DNA of 64,000 bases, taken from positions 15,574,501 through 15,638,500 of the forward strand of contig NC_079882.1 of assembly GCF_029227915.1 (NCBI RefSeq), given 5' to 3'. This document shows, one piece after another, positions 33,822 to 48,400 of this stretch. A program made the position numbers and the translations under genes. The notes under the pieces are model-generated. The model did not search any database, was not told where the DNA came from, and saw only the letters and a program-made list of their open reading frames with translations. The DNA comes from Hydractinia symbiolongicarpus. Lineage: Eukaryota > Cnidaria > Hydrozoa > Anthoathecata > Hydractiniidae. How positions within the stretch are numbered: the stretch's first letter is position 1; each line of letters starts with the position of its first letter.

Positions 33822-35462
33822 TTAGACTGCAAAAGGCCATATTACAGCCTTTATAGGACTGTGCACGTAGTTAAGAGTGTTGTAAAGCAATGGCGCTAAT
33901 GAAAACGACTTGGGACGTTGTAGCACATGGAGACTGGAAGGACTAGACCAATGGTAACCTGCGCAGGCAGGTGAAACCACGTGATTTACGTATGAAGCCT
34001 TTACTAGACTGCAAAAGGCCAAATTACAGCCTTTATAGGACTGTGCACGTAGTTAAGAGTGTTGTAAGGCAACGGCGCTAATGAAAACGACTTGGGACGT
34101 TGTAGCGCATTGAAATTGGAAGGACTAGGCCAATGGTAACCTGCGCAGACCGGTGAAACTACGTGATTTACGTGTGAGGACTTTATTAGACTGCAAAAGG
34201 CCATATTACAGCCTTTATAGGACTGTGCACGTAAGAGTTAAGAGTGTTGTAAAGCAATGGCGCTAATGAAAACGACTTGGGACGTTGTAGCGCATTGAGA
34301 CTGTAAGGACTAGGCCAATGGTAACCTACGCAGACAGGTGAAACAACGTGATTTACGTGTGAGGCCTTTATTAGACTGCAAAAGGCCATATTACAGCCTT
34401 TATAGGACTGTGCACGTAGTTAAGAGTGTTGTAAAGCAACGGCGCCAATGAAAACGACTTGGGATGTTGTAGCGCATTGAGACTGTAAGGACTAGGCCAA
34501 TGGTAACCTGCGCAGACAGGTGAAACCACGTGATTTACGTGTGAGGCCTTTATTAGACTGCAAAAGGCCATATTACAGCCTTTATAGGACTGTGCACGTA
34601 GTTAAGAGTGTTGTAAAGCAAAAGCGCTAATGAAAACGACTTGGGATGTTGTAGCGCATTGAGACTGGAACGACTAGTCCAATGGTAACCTGCACAGGCA
34701 GATGGAACCACGTGATTTACGTGTGAGGCCTTTATTAGACTGCAAAAGGCCAAATTACAGCTTTTATAGGACTGTGCACGTAGTTAAGAGTGTTGTAAGG
34801 CAACAGCGCCAATGAAAACGACTTGGGACGTTGTAGCGCATTGAGACTGGAACGACTAGTCCAATGGTAACCTGCACAGGCAGATGGAACCACGTGATTT
34901 ACGTGTGAGGACTTTATTAGACTGCAAAAGGCCATATTACAGCCTTTATAGGACTGTGCACGTAGTTAAGGGTGTCTTAAGGCAACGGCGCTAATGAAAA
35001 CTACTTGAGACGTTGTAGCACATTGAAACTGGAATGACTAGGCCAATGGTAACCTGCGCAGACCGGTGAAACCACGTGATTTACGTGTGAGGCCTTTATT
35101 AGACTGCAAAAGGCCATATTACAGCCTTTATAGGACTGTGCACGTAGTTAAGAGTGTTCTAAGGTCACGGCGCTAAGGAAAACCACTTGGAACGTTGTAG
35201 TGCATTCAGATTGGAAGGAATAGTCCAATGGTAACCTGTGCTGGCAGATGGAACCACGTGATTTACGTGTGAGGACTTTATTAGACTGCAAAAGGCCATA
35301 TTACAGCCTTTATAGGACTGTGCACGTAGTTAAGAGTGTTCTAAGGCAACTTCGCCAATGAAAACGACTTGGGACGTTGTAGCACATTGAGACTGTGAGG
35401 ACTAGGCCAATGGTAACCTGAGCAGACAGGTGAAACCACGTGATTTACATGTGAGGCCTTTA
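33822..35462 (+). repeat. 9-monomer HOR, 1641 bp
   Basis: The order is D A E J F G M L B2. The L monomer carries AAGGTCACGGCGC and the B2 monomer carries CCTGAGCAGAC; both are shared with the unit before it and mark this local amplification. F-type GGGATG has entered J at 34371. Confidence 0.91.
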
Positions 35463-36919
35463 TTAGACTGCAAAAGGCCATATAACAGCCTTTATAGGAC
35501 TGTGCACGTAGTTAAGAGTGTTGTAAAGCAATGGCGCTAATGAAAACGACTTGGGACGTTGTAGCACATGGAGACTGGAAGGACTAGACCAATGGTAACC
35601 TGCGCAGGCAGGTGAAACCACGTGATTTACGTATGAAGCCTTTACTAGACTGCAAAAGGCCAAATTACAGCCTTTATAGGACTGTGCACGTAGTTAAGAG
35701 TGTTGTAAGGCAACGGCGCTAATGAAAACGACTTGGGACGTTGTAGCGCATTGAAATTGGAAGGACTAGGCCAATGGTAACCTGCGCAGACCGGTGAAAC
35801 TACGTGATTTACGTGTGAGGCCTTTATTAGACTGCAAAAGGCCATATTACAGCCTTTATAGGACTGTGCACGTAAGAGTTAAGAGTGTTGTAAAGCAATG
35901 GCGCTAATGAAAACGACTTGGGACGTTGTAGCGCATTGAGACTGTAAGGACTAGGCCAATGGTAACCTACGCAGACAGGTGAAACAACGTGATTTACGTG
36001 TGAGGCCTTTATTAGACTGCAAAAGGCCATATTACAGCCTTTATAGGACTGTGCACGTAGTTAAGAGTGTTGTAAAGCAACGGCGCCAATGAAAACGACT
36101 TGGGATGTTGTAGCGCATTGAGACTGGAACGACTAGTCCAATGGTAACCTGCACAGGCAGATGGAACCACGTGATTTACGTGTGAGGCCTCTATTAGACT
36201 GCAAAAAGCCAAATTACAGCCTTTATAGGACTGTGCACGTAGTTAAGAGTGTTGTAAGGCAACAGCGCTAATGAAAACGACTTGGGACGTTGTAGCGCAT
36301 TGAGACTGGAACGACTAGTCCAATGGTATCCTGCACAGGCAGATGGAACCACGTGATTTACGTGTGAGGCCTTTATTAGACTGCAAAAGGCCATAATACA
36401 GCCTTTATAGGACTGTGGACAGTTAAGAGTGTTGTAAGGCAACGGCGCTAATGAAAACGACTTGGGACGTTGTAGCGCATTGAGACTGAAAGGACTAGGT
36501 CAATGGTGACCTGCACAGATCGGTAAAACCACGTGATTAACGTGTAGGGCCTTTCTTAGACTGCAAAGGGCCATATTACAGCCCTTATAGGACTGTGCAC
36601 GTAGTTAAGAGAGTTCTAAGGCAACTTCGCCAATGAAAACGACTGGGGACGTTGTAGCGCATTGAGACTGTAAGGACTTGGCCAATGATAACCTGCGCAG
36701 AGAGGTGAAACCACGTGATTTACGTGTGAGGCCTTTATTAGACTGCAAAAGGCCATATTACAGCCTTTATAGGACTGTGCACGTAGTTAAGAGTGTTCTA
36801 AGGCAACTTCGCCAATGAAAAGGACTTGGGACGTTGTAGTGCATTGAGACTGGAAGGAATAGTCCAATGGTAACCTGCGCAGGCAGATGGAACCACGTGA
36901 TTTACATGTGAGGCCTTTA
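35463..36919 (+). repeat. Rearranged HOR, D A E J/F G I H B/C
   Basis: The first three monomers match the 1641 bp unit before it. The unit then departs: a J/F chimera at 36012 removes one monomer, and G-I-H and a B/C chimera (36738) follow, as in the 21-monomer segment. It is a recombinant joining the 9-monomer HOR to the G-I-H-C series. Confidence 0.88.
36012..36193 (+). repeat. J/F chimeric monomer
   Basis: The left part is J (GCAACGGCGCC). From GGGATGTTG on it is F (GGAACGACTAGTCC, GCACAGGCAGATGG), and G follows. The neighbouring unit has separate J (34371) and F (34553), so one monomer was lost in register. Confidence 0.86.
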
Positions 36920-38560
36920 TTAGACTGCAATGGGCCATATTACAGCCTTTATAGGACTGTGCACGTAGTTAAGAGTGTTGTAAAGCAATGGCACTAATGA
37001 AAACGACTTGGGACGTTGTAGCACATGGAGACTGGAAGGACTAGACCAATGGTAACCTGCGCAGGCAGGTGAAACCACGTGATTTACGTATGAAGCCTTT
37101 ACTAGACTGCAAAAGGCCAAATTACAGCCTTTATAGGACTGTGCACGTAGTTAAGAGTGTTGTAAGGCAACGGCTCCAATGAAAACGACTTGGGACGTTG
37201 TAACGCATTGAGACTGTAAGGACTAGGCCAACGGTAACCTACGCAGACAGGTGAAACCACGTGATTTACGTGTGAGGCCTTTATTAGACTGCAAAAGGCT
37301 ATATTACAGCCTTTATAGGACTGTGCAGGTAGTTAAGAGTGTTCTAAGGCCACGGCGCTAAGGAAAACCACTTGGATCGTTGTAGTGCATTGAGACTGGA
37401 AGGAATAGTCCAATGGTAACCTGCACAGGCAGATGGAACCACGTGATTTACGTCTGAGGCCTCTATTAGACTGCAAAAGGCCATATTATAGCCTTTGTGG
37501 GACTGTGCACGTAGTTAAGAGTGTTGTAAAGCAACAGCCTTAATGAAAACGACTTGGGAGGTTGTAGCGAATTAAGACTGGAAGGACTAGGTCAATGGTG
37601 ACCTGCGCAGACCGGTGAAACCACGTGATTAACGTGTGAGGCCTTTATTAGACTGCAAAAGGCCATATTACAGCCTTTATAGGACTGTGCACGTAAGAGT
37701 TAAGAGTGTTGTAAAGCAATGGCGCTAATGAAAACGACTTGGGACGTTGTAGCGCATTGAGACTGTAAGGACTAGGCCAATGGTAACCTACGCAGGCAGG
37801 TGAAACAACGTGATTTACGTGTGAGGCCTTTATTAGACTGCAAAAGGCCATATTACAGCCTTTATAGGACTGTGCACGTAGTTAAGAGTGTTGTAAAGCA
37901 ACGGCGCCAATGAAAACGACTTGGGACGTTGTAGCGCATTGAGACTGAAACGAATAGTCCAATGGTAACCTGCACAGGCAGATGGAACCACGTGATTTAC
38001 GTGTGAGGACTTTATTAGACTGCAAAAGGCCATATTACAGCCTTTATAGGACTGTGCACGTAGTTAAGGGTGTCTTAAGGCAACGGCGCTAATGAAAACT
38101 ACTTGAGACGTTGTAGCACATTGAAACTGGAAGGACTAGGCCAATGGTAACCTGCGCAGACCGGTGAAACCACGTGATTTACGTGTGAGGCCTTTATTAG
38201 ACTGCAAAAGGCCATATTACAGCCTTTATAGGACTGTGCAGGTAGTTAAGAGTGTTCTAAGGCCACGGCGCTAAGGAAAACCACTTGGAACGTTGTAGTG
38301 CATTCAGATTGGAAGGAATAGTCCAATGGTAACCTGTGCAGGCAGATGGAACCACGTGATTTACGTGTGAGGACTTTATTAGACTGCAAAAGGCCATATT
38401 ACAGCCTTTATAGGACAGTGCACGTAGTTAAGGGTGTCTTAAGGCAACGGCGCTAATGAAAACTACTTGAGACGTTGTAGCACATTGAAACTGGAAGGAC
38501 TAAGCCAATGGTAACCTGCACAGACCGGTGAAACCACGTGATTTACGTGTGAGGCCTTTA
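36920..38560 (+). repeat. Nine monomers D J'' L K E J/G M L M
   Basis: The D-J''-L-K-E part copies 30542-31450 at 6378 bp spacing. The M-L-M part resembles 23984-24529 and recurs at 40380-40925. The chimera at 37833 contains GACTGAAACGAATAGTCC (37941), a rare marker that recurs at 40306 and 47221. Confidence 0.87.
37833..38014 (+). repeat. J/G chimeric monomer with rare tail
   Basis: The left part is J (GCAACGGCGCC). The right part has GACTGAAACGAATAGTCC and GCACAGGCAGATGG, followed by an M. The same tail is attached to a C'-type left part at 40198 and 47113, which makes it a tracer for exchange between 37.9, 40.3 and 47.2 kb. Confidence 0.83.
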
Positions 38561-41500
38561 TTAGACTGCAAAAGGCCATATTACAGCCTTTATAGGACTG
38601 TGCACGTAGTTAAGAGTGTTGTAAGGCAACGGCGCTAATGAAAACGACTTGGGACGTTGTAGCGCATTGAAATTGGAAGGACTAGGCCAATGGTAACCTG
38701 CGCAGACCGGTGAAACCACGTGATTTACGTGTGAGGCCTTTATTAGACTGCAAAAGGCCATTACAGCCTTTATAGGACTGTGCACGTAAGAGTTAAGAGT
38801 GTTGTAAAGCAATGGCGCTAATGAAAACGACTTGGGACGTTGTAGCGCATTGAGACTGTAAGGACTAGGCCAATGGTAACCTACGCAGACAGGTGAAACA
38901 ACGTGATTTACGTGTGAGGCCTTTATTAGACTGCAAAAGGCCATATTACAGCCTTTATAGGACTGTGCACGTAGTTAAGAGTGTTGTAAAGCAACGGCGC
39001 CAATGAAAACGACTTGGGACGTTGTAGCGCATTGAGACTGTAAGGACTAGGCCAATGGTAACCTGCGCAGACAGGTGAAACCACGTTATTTACGTGTGAG
39101 GCCTTTATTAGACTGCAAAAGGCCATATTACAGCCTTTATAGGACTGTGCACGTAGTTAAGAGTGTTGTAAAGCAAAAGCGCTAATGAAAACGACTTGGG
39201 ATGTTGTAGCGCATTGAGACTGGAACGACTAGTCCAATGGTAACCTGCACAGGCAGATGGAACCACGTGATTTACGTGTGAGGCCTCTATTAGACTGCAA
39301 AAAGCCAAACTACAGCCTTCATAGGACTGTGCACGTAGTTAAGAGTGTTGTAAGGCAACATCGCTAATGAAAACGACTTGGGACGTTGTAGCGCATTGAG
39401 ACTGGAACGACTAGTCCAATGGTAACCTGCACAGGCAGATGGAACCACGTGATTTACGTGTGAGGCCTTTATTAGACTGCAAAAGGCCATAATACAGCCT
39501 TTATAGGACTGTGGACAGTTAAGAGTGTTGTAAGGCAACGGCGCTAATGAAAACGACTTGGGACGTTGTAGCGCATTGAGACTGAAAGGACTAGGTCAAT
39601 GGTGACCTGCACAGACCGGTAAAACCACGTGATTAACGTGTAGGGCCTTTCTTAGACTGCAAAGGGCCATATTACAGCCCTTATAGGACTGTGCACGTAG
39701 TTAAGAGAGTTCTAAGGCAACTTCGCCAATGAAAACGACTTGGGACGTTGTAGCGCATTGAGACTGTAAGGACTTGGCCAATGATAACCTGCGCAGAGAG
39801 GTGAAACCACGTGATTTACGTGTGAGGCCTTTATTAGACTGCAAAAGGCCATATTACAGCCTTTATAGGACTGTGCACGTAGTTAAGAGTGTTCTAAGGC
39901 AACTTCGCCAATGAAAACGACTTGGGACGTTGTAGCACATTGAGACTGGAAGGACTAGGCCAATGGAAACCTGCACAGGCAAATGAAACCACGTGATTTA
40001 CTTGTGAGGACTTTATTACACTGCAAAAGGCCATATTACAGCCTTTATAGGACTGTGCACGTAGTTAGGAGTGTTGTAAAGCAACGGCGCTAATGAAAAC
40101 GACTTGGGACATTGTAGCGCATTGAGACTGTGAGGACTAGGCCAATGGTAACCTGCGCAGACAGGTGAAACCACGTGATTTACGTTTGAGGCCTTTATTA
40201 GACTGCAAAAGGCCATATTACAGCCTTTATAGGACTGTGCACGTACTTAAGAGTGTTCTAACGCAACTTCGCTAATGAAAAGGACTTGGGACGTTGTAGC
40301 GCATTGAGACTGAAACGAATAGTCCAATGGTAACCTGCACAGGCAGATGGAACCACGTGATTTACGTGTGAGGACTTTATTAGACTGCAAAAGGCCATAT
40401 TACAGCCTTTATAGGACTGTGCACGTAGTTAAGGGTGTCTTAAGGCAACGGCGCTAATGAAAACTACTTGAGACGTTGTAGCACATTGAAACTGGAAGGA
40501 CTAGGCCAATGGTAACCTGCGCAGACCGGTGAAACCACGTGATTTACGTGTGAGGCCTTTATTAGACTGCAAAAGGCCATATTACAGCCTTTATAGGACT
40601 GTGCAGGTAGTTAAGAGTGTTCTAAGGCCACGGCGCTAAGGAAAACCACTTGGAACGTTGTAGTGCATTCAGATTGGAAGGAATAGTCCAATGGTAACCT
40701 GTGCAGGCAGATGGAACCACGTGATTTACGTGTGAGGACTTTATTAGACTGCAAAAGGCCATATTACAGCCTTTATAGGACAGTGCACGTAGTTAAGGGT
40801 GTCTTAAGGCAACGGCGCTAATGAAAACTACTTGAGACGTTGTAGCACATTGAAACTGGAAGGACTAAGCCAATGGTAACTTGCACAGACCGGTGTAACC
40901 ACGTGATTTACGTGTGAGGCCTTTATTAGACTGCAAAAGGCCATATTACAGCCTTTATAGGACTGTGCACGTAGTTAAGAGTTTTTTAAGGCAACTTCGC
41001 CAATGAAAACGACTTGGGACGTTGTAGCACATTGAGACTGTGAGGACTAGGCCAATGGTAACATGCGCAGACAGGTGAAACCACGTGATTTACATGTGAG
41101 GCCTTTATTAGACTGCAAAAGGCCATATTACAGCCTTTATAGGACTGTGCACGTAGTTAAGAGTGTTGTAAGGCAACGGCGCTATTGAAAACGACTTGGG
41201 ACGTTGTAGCGCATTGAAATTGGAAGGACTAGGCCAATGGTAACCTGCGCAGACCGGTGAAACCACGTGATTTACGTGTGAGGCCTTTATTAGACTGCAA
41301 AAGGCCATTACAGCCTTTATAGGACTGTGCACGTAAGAGTTAAGAGTGTTGTAAAGCAATGGCGCTAATGAAAACGACTTGGGACGTTGTAGCGCATTGA
41401 GACTGTAAGGACTAGGCCAATGGTAACCTACGCAGACAGGTGAAACAACGTGATTTACGTGTGAGGCCTTTATTAGACTGCAAAAGGCCATATTACAGCC

Positions 41501-44500
41501 TTTATAGGACTGTGCACGTAGTTAAGAGTGTTGTAAAGCAACGGCGCCAATGAAAACGACTTGGGACGTTGTAGCGCATTGAGACTGTAAGGACTAGGCC
41601 AATGGTAACCTGCGCAGACAGGTGAAACCACGTGATTTACGTGTGAGGCCTTTATTAGACTGCAAAAGGCCATATTACAGCCTTTATAGGACTGTGCACG
41701 TAGTTAAGAGTGTTGTAAAGCAAAAGCGCTAATGAAAACGACTTGGGATGTTGTAGCGCATTGAGACTGGAACGACTAGTCCAATGGTAACCTGCACAGG
41801 CAGATGGAACCACGTGATTTACGTGTGAGGCCTCTATTAGACTGCAAAAAGCCAAATTACAGCCTTCATAGGACTGTGCACGTAGTTAAGAGTGTTGTAA
41901 GGCAACAGCGCTAATGAAAACGACTTGGGACGTTGTAGCGCATTGAGACTGGAACAACTAGTCCAATGGTAACCTGCACAGGCAGATGGAACCACGTGAT
42001 TTACGTGTGAGGCCTTTATTAGACTGCAAAAGGCCATAATACAGCCTTTATAGGACTGTGGACAGTTAAGAGTGTTGTAAGGCAACGGCGCTAATGAAAA
42101 CGACTTGGGACGTTGTAGCGCATTGAGACTGAAAGGACTAGGTCAATGGTGACCTGCACAGACCGGTAAAACCACGTGATTAACGTGTAGGGCCTTTCTT
42201 AGACTGCAAAGGGCCATATTACAGCCCTTATAGGACTGTGCACGTAGTTAAGAGAGTTCTAAGGCAACTTCGCCAATGAAAACGACTTGGGACGTTGTAG
42301 CGCATTGAGACTGTAAGGACTTGGCCAATGATAACCTGCGCAGAGAGGTGAAACCACGTGATTTACGTGTGAGGCCTTTATTAGACTGCAAAAGGCCATA
42401 TTACAGCCTTTATAGGACTGTGCACGTAGTTAAGAGTGTTCTAAGGCAACTTCGCCAATGAAAACGACTTGGGACGTTGTAGCACATTGAGACTGGAAGG
42501 ACTAGGCCAATGGAAACCTGCACAGGCAAATGAAACCACGTGATTTACTTGTGAGGACTTTATTACACTGCAAAAGGCCATATTACAGCCTTTATAGGAC
42601 TGTGCACGTAGTTAGGAGTGTTGTAAAGCAACGGCGCTAATGAAAACGACTTGGGACATTGTAGCGCATTGAGACTGTGAGGACTAGGCCAATGGTAACC
42701 TGCGCAGACAGGTGAAACCACGTGATTTACGTTTGAGGCCTTTATTAGACTGCAAAAGGCCATATTACAGCCTTTATAGGACTGTGCACGTACTTAAGAG
42801 TGTTCTAACGCAACTTCGCTAATGAAAAGGACTTGGGACGTTGTAGTGCATTGAGACTGGAAGGAATAGTCCAATGGTAACCTGCGCAGGCAGATGGAAC
42901 CACGTGATTTACATGTGAGGCCTTTATTAGACTGCAATGGGCCATATTACAGCCTTTATAGGACTGTGCACGTAGTTAAGAGTGTTGTAAAGCAATGGCG
43001 CTAATGAAAACGACTTGGGACGTTGTAGCACATGGAGACTGGAAGGACTAGACCAATGGTAACCTGCGCAGGCAGGTGAAACCACGTGATTTACGTATGA
43101 AGCCTTTATTAGACTGCAAAAGGCTATATTACAGCCTTTATAGGACTGTGCAGGTAGTTAAGAGTGTTCTAAGGCCACGGCGCTAAGGAAAACCACTTGG
43201 ATCGTTGTAGTGCATGGAGACTGGAAGGAATAGTCCAATGGTAACCTGCACAGGCAGATGGAACCACGTGATTTACGTCTGAGGCCTCTATTAGACTGCA
43301 AAAGGCCATATTATAGCCTTTATGGGACTGTGCACGTAGTTAAGAGTGTTGTAAAGCAACAGCCTTAATGAAAACGACTTGGGAGGTTGTAGCGAATTAA
43401 GACTGGAAGGACTAGGTCAATGGTGACCTGCGCAGACCGGTGAAACCACGTGATTAACGTGTGAGGCCTTTATTAGACTGCAAAAGGCCATATTACAGCC
43501 TTTATAGGACTGTGCACGTAAGAGTTAAGAGTGTTGTAAAGCAATGGCGCTAATGAAAACGACTTGGGACGTTGTAGCGCATTGAGACTGTAAGGACTAG
43601 GCCAATGGTAACCTACGCAGACAGGTGAAACAACGTGATTTACGTGTGAGGCCTTTATTAGACTGCAAAAGGCCATATTACAGCCTTTATAGGACTGTGC
43701 ACGTAGTTAAGAGTGTTGTAAAGCAACGGCGCCAATGAAAACGACTTGGGACGTTGTAGCGCATTGAGACTGTAAGGACTAGGCCAATGGTAACCTGCGC
43801 AGACAGGTGAAACCACGTTATTTACGTGTGAGGCCTTTATTAGACTGCAAAAGGCCATATTACAGCCTTTATAGGACTGTGCACGTAGTTAAGAGTGTTG
43901 TAAAGCAAAAGCGCTAATGAAAACGACTTGGGATGTTGTAGCGCATTGAGACTGGAACGACTAGTCCAATGGTAACCTGCACAGGCAGATGGAACCACGT
44001 GATTTACGTGTGAGGCCTCTATTAGACTGCAAAAAGCCAAATTACAGCCTTTATAGGACTGTGCACGTAGTTAAGAGTGTTGCAAGGCAACAGCGCTAAT
44101 GAAAACGACTTGGGACGTTGTAGCGCATTGAGACTGGAACGACTAGTCCAATGGTAACCTGCACAGGCAGATGGAACCACGTGATTTACGTGTGAGGCCT
44201 TTATTAGACTGCAAAAGGCCATAATACAGCCTTTATAGGACTGTGGACAGTTAAGAGTGTTGTAAGGCAACGGCGCTAAAGAAAACGACTTGGGACGTTG
44301 TAGCGCATTGAGACTGAAAGGACTAGGTCAATGGTGACCTGCACAGACCGGTGAAACCACGTGATTAACGTGTAGGGCTTTTATTAGACTGCAAAGGGCC
44401 ATATTACAGCCCTTATAGGACTATGCACGTAGTTAAGAGAGTTCTAAGGCAACTTCGCCAATGAAAACGACTTGGGACGTTGTAGCGCATTGAGACTGTA

Positions 44501-45475
44501 AGGACTTGGCCAATGGTAACATGCGCAGAGTGGTGAAACCACGTGATTTACGTGTGAGGCCTTTATTAGACTGCAAAAGGCCATATTACAGCCTTTATAG
44601 GACTGTGCACGTAGTTAAGAGTGTTCTAAGGCAACTTCGCCAATGAAAACGACTTGGGACGTTGTAGCACATTGAGACTGGAAGGACTAGGCCAATGGAA
44701 ACCTGCACAGGCAAATGGAACCACGTGATTTACGTGTGAGGACTTTATTACACTGCAAAAGGCCATATTACAGCCTTTATAGGACTGTGCACGTAGTTAA
44801 GAGTGTTGTAAAGCAACGGCGCTAATGAAAACGACTTGGGACGTTGTAGCGCATTGAGACTGTGAGGACTAGGCCAATGGTAACCTGCGCAGACAGGTGA
44901 AACCACGTGATTTACGTGTGAGGCCTTTATTAGACTGCAAAAGGCCATATTACAGCCTTTATAGGACTGTGCACGTACTTAAGAGTGTTCTAACGCAACT
45001 TCGCTAATGAAAAGGACTTGGGACGTTGTAGTGCATTGAGACTGGAAGGAATAGTCCAATGGTAACCTGCGCAGGCAGATGGAACCACGTGATTTACATG
45101 TGAGGCCTTTATTAGACTGCAATGGGCCATATTACAGCCTTTATAGGACTGTGCACGTAGTTAAGAGTGTTCTAAGGCAACTTCGCTAATGAAAAGGACT
45201 TGGGACGTTGTAGTGCATTGAGACTGGAAGGAATAGTCCAATGGTAACCTGCGCAGGAAGATGGAACCACGTGATTTACATGTGAGGCCTTTATTAGACT
45301 GCAACAGGCCATATTACAGCCTTTATAGGACTGTGCACGTAGTTAAGAGTGTTCTAAGGCAACTTCGCCAATGAAAACGACTTGGGACGTTGTAGCACAT
45401 TGAAACTGTGAGGACTAGGCCAATGGTAACCTGCGCAGACAGGTGAAACCACGTGATTTACATGTGAGGCCTTTA
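38561..45475 (+). repeat. 38-monomer segment, 6915 bp, copy 1
   Basis: The order is A E J F G I H B3 P C/J M L M B2, then A E J F G I H B3 P C' D L K, then E J F G I H B3 P C' C B. It holds three sub-HORs of 14, 13 and 11 monomers that share the E-to-C' core. The first E of each of the first two sub-HORs is 183 bp, with both the 3 bp insertion and a 2 bp loss (GGCCATTACAGCC). Confidence 0.93.
44748..44929 (+). repeat. Derived P monomer (representative)
   Basis: It opens TTACACTGC instead of TTAGACTGC, carries GTAAAGCAACGGCGC with GCGCATTGAGACTGTGAGG, and follows B3. It is seen at 40016, 42563, 44748, 46931, 49478, 51663 and 54195. It marks the 38.5-56 kb region and is absent to the left. Confidence 0.85.
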
Positions 45476-48400
45476 TTAGACTGCAAAAGGCCATATAACA
45501 GCCTTTATAGGACTGTGCACGTAGTTAAGAGTGTTGTAAGGCAACGGCGCTAATGAAAACGACTTGGGACGTTGTAGCGCATTGAAATTGGAAGGACTAG
45601 GCCAATGGTAACCTGCGCAGACCGGTGAAACCACGTGATTTACGTGTGAGGCCTTTATTAGACTGCGAAAGGCCATTACAGCCTTTATAGGACTGTGCAC
45701 GTAAGAGTTAAGAGTGTTGTAAAGCAATGGCGCTAATGAAAACGACTTGGGACGTTGTAGCGCATTGAGACTGTAAGGACTAGGCCAATGGTAACCTACG
45801 CAGACAGGTGAAACAACGTGATTTACGTGTGAGGCCTTTATTAGACTGCAAAAGGCCATATTACAGCCTTTATAGGACTGTGCACGTAGTTAAGAGTGTT
45901 GTAAAGCAACGGCGCCAATGAAAACGACTTGGGACGTTGTAGCGCATTGAGACTGTAAGGACTAGGCCAATGGTAACCTGCGCAGACAGGTGAAACCACG
46001 TGATTTACGTGTGAGGCCTTTATTAGACTGCAAAAGGCCATATTACAGCCTTTATAGGACTGTGCACGTAGTTAAGAGTGTTGTAAAGCAAAAGCGCTAA
46101 TGAAAACGACTTGGGATGTTGTAGCGCATTGAGACTGGAACGACTAGTCCAATGGTAACCTGCACAGGCAGATGGAACCACGTGATTTACGTGTGAGGCC
46201 TCTATTAGACAGCAAAAAGCCAAACTACAGCCTTCATAGGACTGTGCACGTAGTTAAGAGTGTTGTAAGGCAACATCGCTAATGAAAACGACTTGGGACG
46301 TTGTAGCGCATTGAGACTGGAACGACTAGTCCAATGGTAACCTGCACAGGCAGATGGAACCACGTGATTTACGTGTGAGGCCTTTATTAGACTGCAAAAG
46401 GCCATAATACAGCCTTTATAGGACTGTGGACAGTTAAGAGTGTTGTAAGGCAACGGCGCTAATGAAAACGACTTGGGACGTTGTAGCGCATTGAGACTGA
46501 AAGGACTAGGTCAATGGTGACCTGCACAGACCGGTAAAACCACGTGATTAACGTGTAGGGCCTTTCTTAGACTGCAAAGGGCCATATTACAGCCCTTATA
46601 GGACTGTGCACGTAGTTAAGAGAGTTCTAAGGCAACTTCGCCAATTAAAACGACTTGGGACGTTGTAGCGCATTGAGACTGTAAGGACTTGGCCAATGAT
46701 AACCTGCGCAGAGAGGTGAAACCACGTGATTTACGTGTGAGGCCTTTATTAGACTGCAAAAGGCCATATTACAGCCTTTATAGGACTGTGCACGTAGTTA
46801 AGAGTGTTCTAAGGCAACTTCGCCAATGAAAACGACTTGGGACGTTGTAGCACATTGAGACTGGAAGGACTAGGCCAATGGAAACCTGCACAGGCAAATG
46901 AAACCACGTGATTTACTTGTGAGGACTTTATTACACTGCAAAAGGCCATATTACAGCCTTTATAGGACTGTGCACGTAGTTAGGAGTGTTGTAAAGCAAC
47001 GGCGCTAATGAAAACGACTTGGGACATTGTAGCGCATTGAGACTGTGAGGACTAGGCCAATGGTAACCTGCGCAGACAGGTGAAACCACGTGATTTACGT
47101 TTGAGGCCTTTATTAGACTGCAAAAGGCCATATTACAGCCTTTATAGGACTGTGCACGTACTTAAGAGTGTTCTAACGCAACTTCGCTAATGAAAAGGAC
47201 TTGGGACGTTGTAGCGCATTGAGACTGAAACGAATAGTCCAATGGTAACCTGCACAGGCAGATGGAACCACGTGATTTACGTGTGAGGACTTTATTAGAC
47301 TGCAAAAGGCCATATTACAGCCTTTATAGGACTGTGCACGTAGTTAAGGGTGTCTTAAGGCAACGGCGCTAATGAAAACTACTTGAGACGTTGTAGCACA
47401 TTGAAACTGGAAGGACTAGGCCAATGGTAACCTGCGCAGACCGGTGAAACCACGTGATTTACGTGTGAGGCCTTTATTAGACTGCAAAAGGCCATATTAC
47501 AGCCTTTATAGGACTGTGCAGGTAGTTAAGAGTGTTCTAAGGCCACGGCGCTAAGGAAAACCACTTGGAACGTTGTAGTGCATTCAGATTGGAAGGAATA
47601 GTCCAATGGTAACCTGTGCAGGCAGATGGAACCACGTGATTTACGTGTGAGGACTTTATTAGACTGCAAAAGGCCATATTACAGCCTTTATAGGACAGTG
47701 CACGTAGTTAAGGGTGTCTTAAGGCAACGGCGCTAATGAAAACTACTTGAGACGTTGTAGCACATTGAAACTGGAAGGACTAAGCCAATGGTAACCTGCA
47801 CAGACCGGTGTAACCACGTGATTTACGTGTGAGGCCTTTATTAGACTGCAAAAGGCCATATTACAGCCTTTATAGGACTGTGCACGTAGTTAAGAGTTTT
47901 TTAAGGCAACTTCGCCAATGAAAACGACTTGGGACGTTGTAGCACATTGAGACTGTGAGGACTAGGCCAATGGTAACCTGCGCAGACAGGTGAAACCACG
48001 TGATTTACATGTGAGGCCTTTATTAGACTGCAAAAGGCCATATTACAGCCTTTATAGGACTGTGCACGTAGTTAAGAGTGTTGTAAGGCAACGGCGCTAT
48101 TGAAAACGACTTGGGACGTTGTAGCGCATTGAAATTGGAAGGACTAGGCCAATGGTAACCTGCGCAGACCGGTGAAACCACGTGATTTACGTGTGAGGCC
48201 TTTATTAGACTGCAAAAGGCCATTACAGCCTTTATAGGACTGTGCACGTAAGAGTTAAGAGTGTTGTAAAGCAATGGCGCTAATGAAAACGACTTGGGAC
48301 GTTGTAGCGCATTGAGACTGTAAGGACTAGGCCAATGGTAACCTACGCAGACAGGTGAAACAACGTGATTTACGTGTGAGGCCTTTATTAGACTGCAAAA

